Notes under the pieces: model-generated
Database searches by the model: none
What the model saw: only the letters and a program-made list of their open reading frames with translations
What the model was told of the DNA's origin: nothing
Position numbers and translations under genes: made by a program
From: Maylandia zebra
Taxonomy: Eukaryota > Chordata > Actinopteri > Cichliformes > Cichlidae
Assembly (NCBI RefSeq): GCF_041146795.1
Contig: NC_135184.1
Span: forward strand, 4,973,467-5,037,466
DNA length: 64,000 nucleotides
Direction: 5' to 3'
Part shown: in pieces, positions 21,952-33,310 of the stretch
Numbering within the stretch: the first letter of the stretch is position 1
Layout of the letters: the number at the start of each line of letters is the position of its first letter

Positions 21952-23643
21952 TTACGATGCAACGGTGGAGGAGGAAGACGGGGTGACATCAGCAGAAGGA
22001 AAAGTAGAAAAAGTAGAAAAAGCAGGAGTGCTCTTTCTCCAGAAGAAGCGGAAGCGTTTTTTCTTCTTTTCCGTGATCTTTTCCACGAGCACTCTTTTCT
22101 CTAGGATGAGGGTTCGTAACTCATCAATTGTTTGTGTGTTTTCCTTCTCAAGTTTCCTGCATGTTGTCTCCACTTCTTCTAATTTGGCTTGTTTTTCTTC
22201 CAGCCTTTCTTTCAGTTCTTTACATTTGGCCTCCTGCATAAGCTTTGCCTCGTGCATCTCTGTATAACTGTGTTGTAATTTGTTGTGTGCGTCTTGTAGC
22301 TGCTGACTTCTCTCGAGTTCTTGAAGTGTACACTGCAGGTCTTTGTTTGTTTTCTCTACTTGCTGCTTTAACATCTGCACCTCAGTGTTTTTGCACTTCA
22401 AGTTGTTGGAAAGTTTCTCCAGTTCTGTGTTTTTTCTCAGCATGTCACTGAGCTTACTCTGCATCTCTGAGCATTGTTTTTGCACTTTTTTCTTTTCCCC
22501 CTCCAGCTCAGTTGTTTTGGAGTTCAGTTGGTTATAACAGTCTTGCAGTTGTTGGTTTTTCCTCTCAAAGTCCTGGAGAATTTGTTTATCTTCTTTCTGC
22601 TTTATTTCCCATTGTTCTTTGTCTTGTAGGAAATCCTTATTTCTTTGCACTGTTTTATCAAGCTTTATTTTCAGCGCGGTGTATTTTTCCTCCACGCCTT
22701 CAAGCTTGGAGTCCGTTTCTTTCTGTTTAATTTCTAGTTGCTTTTTTTCTTGAAGCAACTCTTTATTTTTGTTCAGTGTTTTATCAAGCTTCGCCTGCAG
22801 TGCTTTGTACTTTCCCTCCATGCCTTGCAGTTTGCGCTGCTTTATGTCCATTTGTTCTTTTTCTTGGAGGAGTTCTTGATTTTTTTGCAGAGCTTCTTCA
22901 AGCTTTATTTGCAAGGCTTCCTTGTGTTTCTCGCTGTCCTGAAGCTTGCAATCCATATCTTCCTTTTTCATGGTCTGTTGCGCTTTCTTTCGAAGAAACT
23001 CAACCCTTCCTTTCAGCACTTTTTCATTTATCTCAGTGCCTTGGAGTTTTATGACCAGTTGTTTCTTCTCTTGGAGGAGTTCTTGATTTTTTTGCAGAGC
23101 TTCATCCAGCTTTACTTGCAGCTCCTGAATCTTTTTTTCCCTCTCTTTCTCGTTTTTCTTCTGTTGGAGGATTTCTTCTGTTGGTTTTTCTTGTACTTTA
23201 TTAAGCTTTGCTTGGAGCTCAAAGATCCTTCCCTGCATGTCTAGGAGTTCCATTTCTTTCTCCTTTATAATATCTTCCTTATCGAGAAGCTGTCTGAACA
23301 GTTTATCTGCTTCAGCGGTCCTTCTCTCACAGTGCTCTCTCAGTAATACGGAGATAATCTCCGTTCGTTGTTTAAAAAAACTTTCCCAGATGTAATTGGT
23401 GTACTCTGGCTGGGGCGGGTGTCGCGTATTGTGATTGTTCATGAGATTTTCCTCATGCATTTCTTCCAAGCACATCTTCTGCAGTTGCGTATCGTCTTCT
23501 CGATTGCAAGGAGGAGCGCTGGGCTTTACGTTTTCTCTTTTTTTCTGCTTTCTTGGAGACATGTTGGAATCTGTTAACAGTGACTCTGAAAAGGATCCAA
23601 AAAGGGCTTCTCTGGCGAACGTTCGTTTGAATGCTGCAAACAT
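21952..23643 (-). CDS. Intronless long coiled-coil protein, function unknown
   Basis: A single open frame of 563 codons. Residues 1-100 carry a basic patch (SPRKQKKRENVK, 29-40) and a short conserved-looking stretch YTNYIWESFFKQRTEI (81-96). Residues about 100-525 are an almost unbroken heptad-rich coiled coil. Within it a unit of roughly 40 residues recurs, centred on KLDEALQKNQELLQEKKQL (178-196), KLEEALQKNQELLQEKEQM (247-265), KLDKTLNKNKELLQEKKQL (285-303) and KLDKTVQRNKDFLQDKEQW (327-345). The tail has a basic aromatic cluster KKKKRFRFFWRKS (526-538), then a Ser/Thr-rich end. No membrane segment or enzyme motif is visible. M28 has an A at -3 and may be the true start; M1 has T. A TATA box lies 43 bp upstream of M1. 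A golgin- or trichohyalin-like label would rest only on the coiled coil. I do not recognise the family. Confidence 0.75.
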   Translation of the reverse strand: MFAAFKRTFAREALFGSFSESLLTDSNMSPRKQKKRENVKPSAPPCNREDDTQLQKMCLEEMHEENLMNNHNTRHPPQPEYTNYIWESFFKQRTEIISVLLREHCERRTAEADKLFRQLLDKEDIIKEKEMELLDMQGRIFELQAKLNKVQEKPTEEILQQKKNEKEREKKIQELQVKLDEALQKNQELLQEKKQLVIKLQGTEINEKVLKGRVEFLRKKAQQTMKKEDMDCKLQDSEKHKEALQIKLEEALQKNQELLQEKEQMDIKQRKLQGMEGKYKALQAKLDKTLNKNKELLQEKKQLEIKQKETDSKLEGVEEKYTALKIKLDKTVQRNKDFLQDKEQWEIKQKEDKQILQDFERKNQQLQDCYNQLNSKTTELEGEKKKVQKQCSEMQSKLSDMLRKNTELEKLSNNLKCKNTEVQMLKQQVEKTNKDLQCTLQELERSQQLQDAHNKLQHSYTEMHEAKLMQEAKCKELKERLEEKQAKLEEVETTCRKLEKENTQTIDELRTLILEKRVLVEKITEKKKKRFRFFWRKSTPAFSTFSTFPSADVTPSSSSTVAS

Positions 23644-23685
23644 AAATGCTGCGAATAACGGACTAAAAGTTCTTGCGTCTCACCC

Positions 23686-23695
23686 CTATTTATAG
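23686..23695 (-). promoter_or_regulatory. TATA box of the coiled-coil gene
   Basis: The minus strand reads CTATAAATAG, 43-52 bp upstream of the first ATG. A start about 30 bp downstream would leave a 5' leader of about 17 nt to M1 or about 98 nt to M28, which favours M28. Confidence 0.5.
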
Positions 23696-23699
23696 GTTT

Positions 23700-25064
23700 T
23701 AGGATCAAAGGATCGAAGGATCACAGTGGTGGTAAGATTCTAAATGTGTGTGACATCACAGTTCCGTAAGCCAATGAGGTTGTCACATGACATTTGTGAG
23801 AGGGCATTCCTTACTTGGACAAATTATCAATAAGCTTTCAATACCAGTAACAATGGTGACAGTATAATTGACAATTATGTGTCCAGTATGTTGGCTGATT
23901 TGCTTTTACTTTTTGCATATGAAAATAAAAGCTGGGCTGATTTTAACACCATTACAAGAAGTGTTGTTAATTATTCTTTTTGAATCCTAATCAGGTTACC
24001 ACAAATTGTCTTTTAATTTAGTAGAACTTGAAGTGTTTGTCAGTGGATAAACAATTCATAATGCAAAGTCAGAAACATCAAGTTATTCTTAGTACTGCAT
24101 ACTTGCAATACATAAGTTGTCCTAACAGTCATGTAGGGCATCTGTAGTTCAGGGGGTCGGGAAGCTCATCTTGTAACTGGATGTAATATTAGCAGACAGA
24201 GGGTTTGATGTTGCAGAATCTTTGGAGTTGTACCATGCTGAATTGAAGAGCCCAACTTTCACCAAAGGAAAGAACTAACTGGCCCCTAGATTGCCCAATC
24301 AAATCTCTTAATGCCACCAGCCCTCCCCTACCTTCACTGTGTGCTCAGCTTGTAGAAAAGAGTTGAGTGTGGAAGAAATGGCAAAAATGTGGAGCTGAAA
24401 AGCTAAGAGAGAAAAAGAAATTATATATAAATCAACGTGTCAAATTAATGGACATGTTAGTTATTGGAGTTCTGGCTGCATTTTATATATCTATATTGTG
24501 TCCTTTTTATAATAAATAATAAAAAAAAACATTATTTATCCTCACTGTATGAACATTGTTGGAGTCCTTGAGGTCTCGTCATGTTGAAGTTACTCATGTG
24601 ATGTGATGTTGTTATAATGATCCAGCTGGTGTGCAGCCATCATATTAGAGTTCTCTTTCTTCTTCTGATTTTATACAATTTTTCTGTGATGGTGTCACAT
24701 TTACAGTGGTCGCAACAATTGCACCTATAGGACCCTGAAAAACTGGTGCACAGACTTCAGAGTCTAATAAGTGTCACCACTGTAACCACTGCATAATGCA
24801 AACCATGACACGAGTTTAGTCTTGGTGTGAAACTCATTTTGGTTCATAGACACCAATCTGACCTTAAGTGGAACAGACCCATAAAACTAATGCGTAATAA
24901 ATAAATCGAAATTTTCCCATCATCATTCTTTGGTAGGAAGTCATAAATAGGAGTTAAATTCAGACTCTGCACGGCTGGCTTCTCCTGTAACCCTGCATGT
25001 TTCTAAGGTTTGTTTTCTTTCTTTTTTTGTTGTTGTTCTTGTGCTTTTTGTCCTCGGGTGAGGT
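23700..25064. other. Intergenic stretch, nothing recognised
   Basis: AT-rich and without credible coding frames. Near 24930-24962 a piece (GGAAGTCATAAATAGGAGTT) resembles part of R (GGAAGTCACATTTAGGAGTT, about 25179). This hints that the R copy was inserted next to, or duplicated within, a related sequence. Confidence 0.4.
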
Positions 25065-27269
25065 TTGAAGTGTCTGTGTGGTGCAGCTGGTCTGGTCTGT
25101 CCAGGCTGCACCACACAGACACTTCCAATCACCACACATCAAAGTACAAAGCGTATGACGTCATCACATTCTGTGTTAGGAAGTCACATTTAGGAGTTAA
25201 ATTCATTGTTCATCATACTCAAGAAATCTTTCTGTTATCTTGATTAACTTATCCCAACATTGTCAATCAGACTAAGTGATCACATGACGCTAGTTATCAA
25301 TCTATGAGGTAAACCAGGGTTTCCCATTTTAGCTACTAGCCTGTTTACATGAAAGGGGTGGCGTTGGGGGCATCTGACCAATCACATAGAGAGCAGCAGA
25401 ACAGCTGACTTTACAAAGAAAGATAAAACTATAAACATGAACAGGTTAAACACTTGTATTAATAAAGTTCAAATAGGAACTAAAAGTTATTTTGCTGAGC
25501 TCTGTTGATGTTTACCAGTCTGGGAGAAAATACAAGCATAAATACAAAAATGGCCGTGGATATACTGGGAAAAGCATGTCGAATGATGAGCAGTGACACA
25601 GGAGACCAAGAGGAATTGCTCAGATAAGATTAAATGCTTTCATGGACGAGGACATGCTAGGGACAAGCGTTGCAGACAAAAGGAAAAAAACGAGATTAAT
25701 GTTTATAGAGGAATTCAAAATGTTGTGAAATTGTTCTGCAGACAAATGGGAAAAGTCAAAGAACGAAGTTGAATTTAAGAATCTAAACTGATTAGACTAC
25801 TGATGCTCATCAATGGAAAGATCCTCCCACTATCCATGGCACAGCAGTCCAAAGGGATCTTTCAGGTACTAACGTATTAACGTCATTAATATTCGCTTGT
25901 CCTGCTGCAGACTTTTCTATCCAATCTAACAGTGAGAGCGAGCATGTGGTGCCCCACCCACTGGCTACAGGCCACATATTTCTGCAGATAAAGGCACCAC
26001 CGTATTTGCCTTTATTCCGATGAAATGTCCTCTAAAGGACGCCCACACAATTGATGAGAAGTCAGAGACCAGATGCCGATATTGTAATTCCATTAGAAAA
26101 AAGGCTGCACTTAAGTAGGGAAGATATGTGTAGGGTTTTTAAGGCCATTGCAGTCCCAAATGGAGGCAGATGGGGTATGTGAAGTTCAATATCTGTGGGC
26201 TGAGCACCCTGATACCACAACTCAAGATTTCTGTTTCCGCGTTATCAAAGGTAGCCGGTCAGAATATTCTGGTTAATCCTTCATAATTGATCAGAATTTG
26301 CCAAATAGACTTAACATGGTGTTAAGTCTGTCACATCATTTATGAAAGTCAAAGGTTAAAGTGTGATTTTCATCAAGAAGAACTTGAAAAGAGAAACTAC
26401 ATGACTATGACTCGACATTAGGCACAGACAGGAATGCTCAAGCGGTATTAGCTGTTTGAAGGTACATTAGGAAAATGTTGAACGCAATGCACAACAAGCA
26501 CCTTATTTCCTCCACAGAAGGTTGATAATTAACCTTTAACCTCCATCACTGTGATGTGTGAATACTTCTGCTACTTTACGAACTATTGTAATCATAAAAC
26601 ACTTTTAAAATCTGTATACTCCAATGATTTAAAAACAATAATACAGCAAACATTTAAAACCAATCTCATGACCAAGGGCGCTGCTGGCTTCAGGACCATG
26701 CAATAATCCATGTGTGGTTTGTATTTGTATTATAATACAGTCTGTAAGAAAGCCTTTTGTTATATTATTGAGAATATTGATCAACTAATTGTGATGGTGA
26801 TGGTGCTCATCCGTCTTTTATCAGTCACTGCATTTTAACACAGTTTGCTCACCGTACATTCCAGTTTCTGGTCGCTGAAACCAGTCAGACCTGAGCTCCT
26901 GGGAGCCTCCCTCAGGTGAATGTTGTTTTTTAAACTTCGTACCGCTTACAAAACTTCCCCAGCAGAACAATTGGTTTCAGGTTGTTGTTGTTTTTTAAAT
27001 ATCGGACACATAATCAGGAAAACACAAAAGGGAAACATTTGTCTTCTTTCTTTTTCATTTTCCCAGCACTAGTTTATTACATCACAGCTTAAAACACTGA
27101 TTCCAGTATTCAACTAGTTATACATCATTTCCATCCCTTCTTCTTACTGTGTTGAGCCATCAGAGATGCTTCATATTTGCATGTTTTACAGGATTGTCTG
27201 CCTGGAGTCTGTCGTCATTGTGCTTAAATAGTAGTTTTGACTTTTCATATAAATGTCAGGATAGGCAGC
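25065..27269. repeat. R2: 2.2-kb direct repeat, second copy
   Basis: It matches R1 (5873-8116) throughout, starting with the same hairpin (25067-25125) and ending at GTCAGGATAGGCAGC. The left flank is unrelated to that of R1, and the right flank is an LTR-like fragment instead of R1's continuation. One deletion of about 35-40 bp relative to R1 lies near 26980. Confidence 0.9.
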
Positions 27270-27705
27270 TGTCACAGGCTGGGTCTCCGACCCAGCACTC
27301 TGAGTTTTCTTTGTATTTTTTGATATGTTATTAGTTTGTGTTATTTCCTATTTTGCCTTTAGTTTAGGCAGTTATTGGTTATTGTTCCTGGGTTTTCTAT
27401 GTTTTGGGGTTTGGTATTTATTCATCACGTGTTGGGTCTGTTGTGTTGTCATGTTTAGTTGTTAGTATTTCCTGTTTTATTTTGACAATGTCATGTGTTC
27501 TTTGTTCATTGTATTTAGCTTTCTCTCCTGGTCCTGTCATTAGGTTTATGTCTGTCAGCTGTTTCCCCCATGTGTCCCCACTTCCCCTGATCACCTCATG
27601 TCTGTATTTAAGCTTTTTGTTTTCTTCATGCCATTGTCGGTTCGTCTGTTTATCTCACCAGGGTCACAGTTTTAGTCATGGTCTTGACTAAAACTGTCAA
27701 GGAAA
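27270..27705. mobile_element. LTR-like retroelement fragment
   Basis: It starts TGTCACAGGCTGGG with a short hairpin (CTGGGTCTCC/GACCCAG) and continues T-rich with CTGTATTTAAGC, CCATTGTCGGTTCGTCTG and GGTCACAGTTTTAGTCATG. This layout resembles fish LTRs starting TGTCAC. The matching 3' LTR terminus and target duplication are not visible, so it is probably 3'-truncated. It sits between R2 and the TRIM C flank. Confidence 0.45.
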
Positions 27706-27720
27706 CTGACTAAAAATATT

Positions 27721-28687
27721 GTTTGCACCAGTAATAAATAATCAAATATATCAAATTATCATCAATATTTAAATAAATGAACCATCGCACCAAACAAAAC
27801 AACAATTCAACAGACAGTTCTATAAACCTGTGGATGATTCAAAGTGCTGCTATAACTGCACAACAAAACTGCAGTGAGAAAAGCTTTGGATGTTCAGTTT
27901 AGTTATAATGACAGTTAAACAACTAAAATACTCGATTAAGTAGGTGAGAAAAAGTTACATTTACTGGATCAGTTTAAGACCAAAATACATTTGAATGAAT
28001 TACTGACATGGACACTTTGTGAAAAATTACTAAACAGTTCAGGCAAAATTTTACTAAAACCTTGAATTAAACTTGAAAGTTTTCATTTAAATTCCACTGT
28101 GACTGTGTACACAGGAAAGACTACAAAATAATGTTTGTTTGTTTGTTTTTGTAAACACTGTGGAGCGATCTGCATTTGTTGTTGCTAAATTTAAATATTT
28201 GTTACTATTTAATGATCATAATCTCATTTGAACATAGGTTTGATTTAGTGGAGTCAGTTGTTCCCATGCATCATTCTGTAAGTGTGAGAATGAACTAAGA
28301 TTAGAAAATGTCAAAATATAAAGTTTGATTTATTTTTATTCATCACAGCATCCTAAACTTTGCTGAACTTTTTGAAATATAAAATGAACTCGCTGAGTGT
28401 TGACTGTCACATTTCAAAGCACCAAGTAAAGATAAACTATTAAACTTTAACTGGGTCAGACTTGTTACTGCATGATGTAATCACACATACCACACCCTGC
28501 ATCATGTGATTGGCTCTTGGTCGCTCTGTAAGAATATATCTCCCTTCACAGATGTGTCTGTATCAGGATGGGTCTAAAGGTGAACAAGAGCAGAGATCTG
28601 TTTCCCTTCAGAGCACAGAGGTAGTTTCTGTTCAGAGGAAGTGAAACTGTCTGACAGTCACTGAGAGACGGTGAAACGGCACAGCAC
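27721..28687 (+). repeat. TRIM 5' flanking block, copy C, with intact promoter region
   Basis: Collinear with 1835-2807, including the inverted CCAAT box, the AT-rich motif and the ETS/IRF-like site (28637-28648). It differs from A by scattered substitutions. The promoter thus survives although the gene body is gone. Confidence 0.85.
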
Positions 28688-28760
28688 ATGAATCAAATGG
28701 ATCAAACAAAAATCTGCTGTTCAGTCTGTTTGGATCTACTGAAGGATCCGGTGACTATTC
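28688..28760 (+). pseudogene. TRIM copy C remnant: start codon plus 24 codons
   Basis: The ATG and the codons for MNQMDQTKICCSVCLDLLKD plus four more match copy A exactly at protein level, then stop at GTGACTATTC. About 1955 bp of the A equivalent (2881-4846, the rest of the gene and part of its 3' UTR) are replaced by about 100 bp of AT-rich sequence. The gene is dead, but its promoter and 3' end remain. Confidence 0.9.
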
Positions 28761-28862
28761 TATAAATAGTTCTATACTATATACTACTATATACATATAT
28801 ATATATACTATATATAGTACTATATACTACTATAAATAGTTCTATTCTATACTATACTATAA
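28761..28862. repeat. AT-rich self-complementary filler in TRIM C
   Basis: A run of TATA, ACTATA and TATAAATAGTTCTAT units that can fold on itself, sitting exactly at the deletion joint between TRIM codon 24 and the TRIM 3' UTR. Confidence 0.85.
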
Positions 28863-29937
28863 AAACTGTGATTTTAATGAATGAATTCATATATTGTGTT
28901 GATGTTTTATTGTGTGAATAAACTGGAAGGTTTGACTATAAATCAAACTTTGAACAAAGTCTTTTCTTCTGTCTTCATTCCAGGATCTCACTCAAATCTA
29001 ACGCAGAAAATATGAAACTAATCTGAGAGAATAACTGAAGCAGTTTTCCTCCTGAAGCATCACAAAGTTCAGAGTTCATGTTTAGAGCAGAAGATTCAGC
29101 AGTCGCTCTGTGACCTTTCAACTTTCTTCACTAAAACAGCTTCATTACAGAGAAACAAGTCACATTTTCTTCATGTTCTTAAGTCCTTTAAAATGTGTTT
29201 AATGGTCCTTGAATGCAGCATCAGTGTGGCAGGTTTAAAAGGTCACTTTCTGTTGTGTTCAAAGATTTCCTTCAGATATGGTCTTTAATCAGTAAAGCCA
29301 GTGATACAGCAGTGTCATTAGCTGTGTTATTGGCACCAGGCTGTGTTTATGTATGTGTTTAATTCTGTCTGAGGACGTCTTCAGCATGAAATGATCATTT
29401 GCTCAGCTGCTGTGTCTCATCTCTTATCAGACATTGGTTGGAACAGAGTTTTGTTGCTGACCATCTGACAAGAGGGTGAAGAAAAGCTTCAGGCTTCATT
29501 TGGACACTACGTTGGACAGAAGTCTCCACAAAAATGACTCAGAAACACAAATATTATTAATGAAAGTCCAAATGTCAAAAAGGGGTCATACATGATCCTG
29601 AGAAATGTCCTTGAACATTTGAACATGAGTCAGAGGGTTGTCAGGTTTCTACACTGCATCGTGGCATCAAGCCTGAGATGTCTGTGGAAACAAGTATGGA
29701 GGACACAAATGCACAGACGCAGTCGAGCTGTTTACTGCTGATGAGGAAGGAAAATAGTCTGTTGGATATTAAAGCAGCATTTATTAGAGTAAGAACAGAT
29801 ACTTGTGTCCTTCATTTGATCCCCGTCAATTTACAGAAGACTTAAGGACCCTTTGACTTCTAACATACAGCTGCATGTTTACAATTTTATTATTTATTTA
29901 TTTATTTCTAGCAAAGCGAGACTTTACTGATTAAAGA
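28863..29937 (+). repeat. TRIM 3' flanking block, copy C (longest version)
   Basis: Starts at A position 4847, contains AATAAA at 28917-28922, and continues past the point (A 5397) where copy A is interrupted. Its whole length matches the inverted block behind copy B (12590-13640 read in reverse). It is therefore the best model of the ancestral 3' flank. Confidence 0.85.
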
Positions 29938-30113
29938 CATATAATCAGACATATTACTGTTACTCTCTGAAAAAGACTCACATAAAGCAGATTTATCACA
30001 AGCAAACATCAAGACACATCCTTCATGGCTTAAAGTTGCAGTGGGACTCTTTCGCCATCTGGTGGTTGTAACAGTTATGACAACTGTTCCTGCATATATG
30101 TCCCCCCTCAGTG

Positions 30114-30154
30114 TGAAGAAGACTGGACTCCAAGCTGCTCCTGCTGATCACTGC
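30114..30154 (+). pseudogene. 41-bp TRIM coding fragment
   Basis: TGAAGAAGACTGGACTCCAA and the following 21 bases are identical to TRIM A codons for residues about 77-89. The 5' neighbour CCCTCAGTG also matches TRIM A (RING end, about 2955), which suggests a short TRIM relic with an internal deletion. Confidence 0.65.
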
Positions 30155-31462
30155 GTGTTCCTCCTGTGTCTAAAATCTATTTCCATTATGAATCAGGAAA
30201 CTGTTTGCACCAATCATAAAGCCAATAAAATACGTCACACACTAAGAAATAACTAAAAGGAATTGTGCATTTCAAGGAGATTTTTCCCTCGTTTTTTGAA
30301 ATCATAAGAATACAAACTAATGCAAGACTGTCATGTTTTCATAAGTTTGTAGAGACACTGTTCTGTTGTATTCTAGGACATCAGTCACTTTTTAAATGCA
30401 TGCTACTCCTCCTCCTCCTCATCATCATCAGCACCCATGACCTCCTTTTAGTCTTTGTTTTGTTATTGTTCAGAGTTCAGGAGACGTTCTTATGGGATTT
30501 CCACAGTGTACAAGTACTGTTTAGAGCCTTTACCTAAAAGAAAAGAGTAAAGTACAAAGTAGATTTACTCACTGCAGGAAAATAATGCCTCAATCTGATA
30601 TATTGTCTTATATGACAAACTGAAAGTGATGCATCAAAGTGTAAGCAGCATTTTCCTGTTACAGCTGGTCTAGATGGAACTGATCTGATCTCCTTTATGT
30701 GCAGGTAGATATCCAGTGGGTTTGCTAAGGGTCACAGATGAGGGGCTGTGTGAGATGTTTAATGGGAAAGGAAATAAAACCATTGTTCCAGACCTGCAGC
30801 TAAGATACTCGAGTATCTTCAAATATGAAGCTGAGTATTACTTCCATACTTTCCTCCACTGCTGATGACCTTGTTACCTGCTGCTCCCTGTTAATGATCA
30901 GCCTCAGTTCTGATAGTAAACTGTTGGCTCTCTGGGGGAAGAAAGAAGTTTGTATTTGTTTAAGATACAATGAAATCATATTTTGACATATTGGAAGATG
31001 ACATGGAGCTGAAAAAATACTACAGGTATAAATGGAAACTACAGTTTATTTCTGTTATTTCCTGTGATCGTGTTTGTACACTCGCTCATGATAACTGTTC
31101 ATTCAGCTGCTGTTTTTGTCTGCTGGACATCTTTAGCTTTCAGTAAGGATGCATTCATAGATCAGCACATCTTTTTGAACCACATTTCTTATGAGACTCA
31201 GAGTTTACATTTTGGAAATGTGGTGAGACCTGGGGTAGAAAGAGACTGAAGCCAGCTTCAACCTCGGCAGTTTTGTGTGTGTCTGAAGCAGAAAGATAAG
31301 AACTGTGTGGCCAACTCATCACACACATAATCCTGAATCAGAAAAACAGCATCAAGTGTTGTAATTGTTAAACACAGAAGTGTGATTTATATGTGGTTTT
31401 ACTGATGGTTAACACAGTCGCACAAACACCTGAAACTGATCAAAATATAAAACAACATATTA
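30155..31462. other. Intergenic stretch, nothing recognised
   Basis: No credible gene. A short CTC/CAT-rich tract lies at about 30405-30435. The open frames are short and without recognisable motifs. Confidence 0.4.
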
Positions 31463-32085
31463 AACATAAATATGTGCCAGTTACCAGAACTTATATGTGG
31501 TTTCACTGAGGTTTAATTCTGCTCAGTTTATCAATACTCACTCATACAAAAGTTTGTTATGTCTTATTGATTATTTGGCTTTAGGTTTTCCAGTTTTCCA
31601 GCTGCTGCTGTTTAATGTTTGCCTGGGAAAAGAAATTTCAGTTAGTGTGGGAAGTTTGGTTAAGCTGGTGGAAAACAATACTGTTACACTGACCTTTTGG
31701 ATAAGATTGTCTTACCTGTGGTTTCTCTGATGTGCACGACAAAACAGTCTCCAGGCAGCTTGAGTGCCCATTTAAAGGTTCCTGGTGGTACCAAGTGATT
31801 GAAGAGAGGATTGAAAAGCCATATTAGTTTATTGCAGATTGTAGTCAGTTGGCCAAGCTTGTAATGAAAAACGGTTCATTACTCGAAGCTTTCATCACAG
31901 TCCTCTTTGGTGACATCTGGTGGACAAATATATGAAGAGCAGCTTGAGTCTGCAGCTTATAATGAACTGCTTCATTATGATTGCCCACTCTGCAGAGCTG
32001 ACAGCTTGTGTTTGATGTCATGTGACAGTTCTGTGTGATATCGGGCTGATATGTTGCTTTGAACATGAATTTTTGGGGGGTGAAA
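31463..32085. repeat. X2: duplicated flank block, second copy
   Basis: Collinear with X1 (15655-16490), sharing the landmarks listed there, but without the TG tract. Together with R2 and TRIM C it makes up the second R-TRIM-X unit. Confidence 0.8.
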
Positions 32086-32229
32086 AAATTATGTTATCAT
32101 CAATCAATCATGTGGTCAGAAGAATCTGTGCTTACCTTGCAGGAATGTTTTCAATTGACAGATTGGGAAGTTTTTATTCAGTCTTGATGCTTTGGTGGAT
32201 GTTAGCTCATATGCAGGTTTTGTAAAGAC

Positions 32230-32705
32230 ATGATTATACCCCTTAAGCGTGCTAAAGTGTACCCTAACAATAAGCCATGGGTCACCAAATGCATCAAATC
32301 CTGTTTAAGGAAAAAGAGACAGGCTTTTAAAGAGGGGGCTGTTACTGACTTTCAGGCAGTCACCAAAGACTTGAAAATCCAGCTCTTGAAAGCAAAACAG
32401 ATCTACAAAAACCTTCTTGAAAGCAAATTTGCTGCAAAAAATTTTGGGTCTGCCTGGACTTGTATGAAAACCATATCAGGGTTTCAAAATCCCCAAAGCA
32501 GCAGTCAGATCATTGTAGACGGTTTTAAGTCAGACAGAGATTTGAATATGCTTGATGCTCGTTTTAGTTCTTCTGAACTGAAACAGAAACTGAAAGATAC
32601 TCAACACTTCATCACTGAACTCAGCGATGTCCAAAAGGCCTTTCATACAGTTAATGTGAACAAGAGCCAGGGCCCTGATAACATCAAATGGTTTCCACAT
32701 GTAAT
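32230..32705 (+). mobile_element. LINE ORF2 fragment: linker between endonuclease and RT
   Basis: The frame encodes NNKPWVTKCIKSCLRKKR, AFKEGAVTDFQAVTKDLK, SAWTCMKTISGFQ and ends at KSQGPDNIKWF. This is the segment that precedes the RT domain in non-LTR retrotransposons. The frame ends where a GC-rich unrelated sequence begins, so the element is truncated at both ends. Confidence 0.75.
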
Positions 32706-33310
32706 GGTCTGCAAGAGGATGTAGCGAGCCATAGCCCCGTCCCCCAGGGCATGAAGCAGGCATGGAGGAGATCCAGGCCCCAGACATCCAGAGGCCTCAG
32801 AGTGCGAGAGCCCAAGGAGGACCACGGGAGGGGCATCCGTGCCACCCTCATGGGAAGGCCTGAGGATCCCCAGACGAGACGTCACCCAGTAGCCACAGAG
32901 CAGAAGCTAGAGGGGGCTGCACCGGCGTGCCTGCCGGCTCTGCTGGCAGCCAGCTGTGCCAGAGTGAACCGAGCTGCAGGCCCAGAGGCCGGAGGCCCGA
33001 GGGCCCCCCGCACCCCGGAGGAGGCCTGACCGAGCAACAGGCGCCAGGCCCCGCCAGGTAGCCACCGGGAGTGAGCCGGTACATACCTGAATGCCCAGCC
33101 CATGACACCAAGAACCACCAATGCACCAACCCATCAGTCACCGGCAAGGAGTGTGGTGAGGGGAGACAGGCCTTGGAGGGCCTGGGAGTTCCCAGAGAGG
33201 TGGAGTCTAAGACCCGACCTGACATATAGACACAGACAAACAGGCACACACAGACACAAACATGCATTCCCACCCTCACGCACACATATACAAACACTCA
33301 GCACTCACCC
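32706..33310 (-). mobile_element. GC-rich tract, probable 3' UTR of a Tx1/L1-like LINE
   Basis: About 600 bp of markedly higher GC than the surroundings, with CA-rich runs near 33225-33290. On the minus strand it lies directly downstream of a Tx1/L1-like ORF2 end (33311-33600). The long open frames on both strands reflect GC content; none shows a known domain. Confidence 0.5.

Noticed and set aside
21965..23695. Several plus-strand ORFs opposite the coiled-coil gene
   Set aside because: They are hydrophobic and Phe/Cys/Ser-rich because they are the complement of Lys/Glu/Gln codons; there are no domains.
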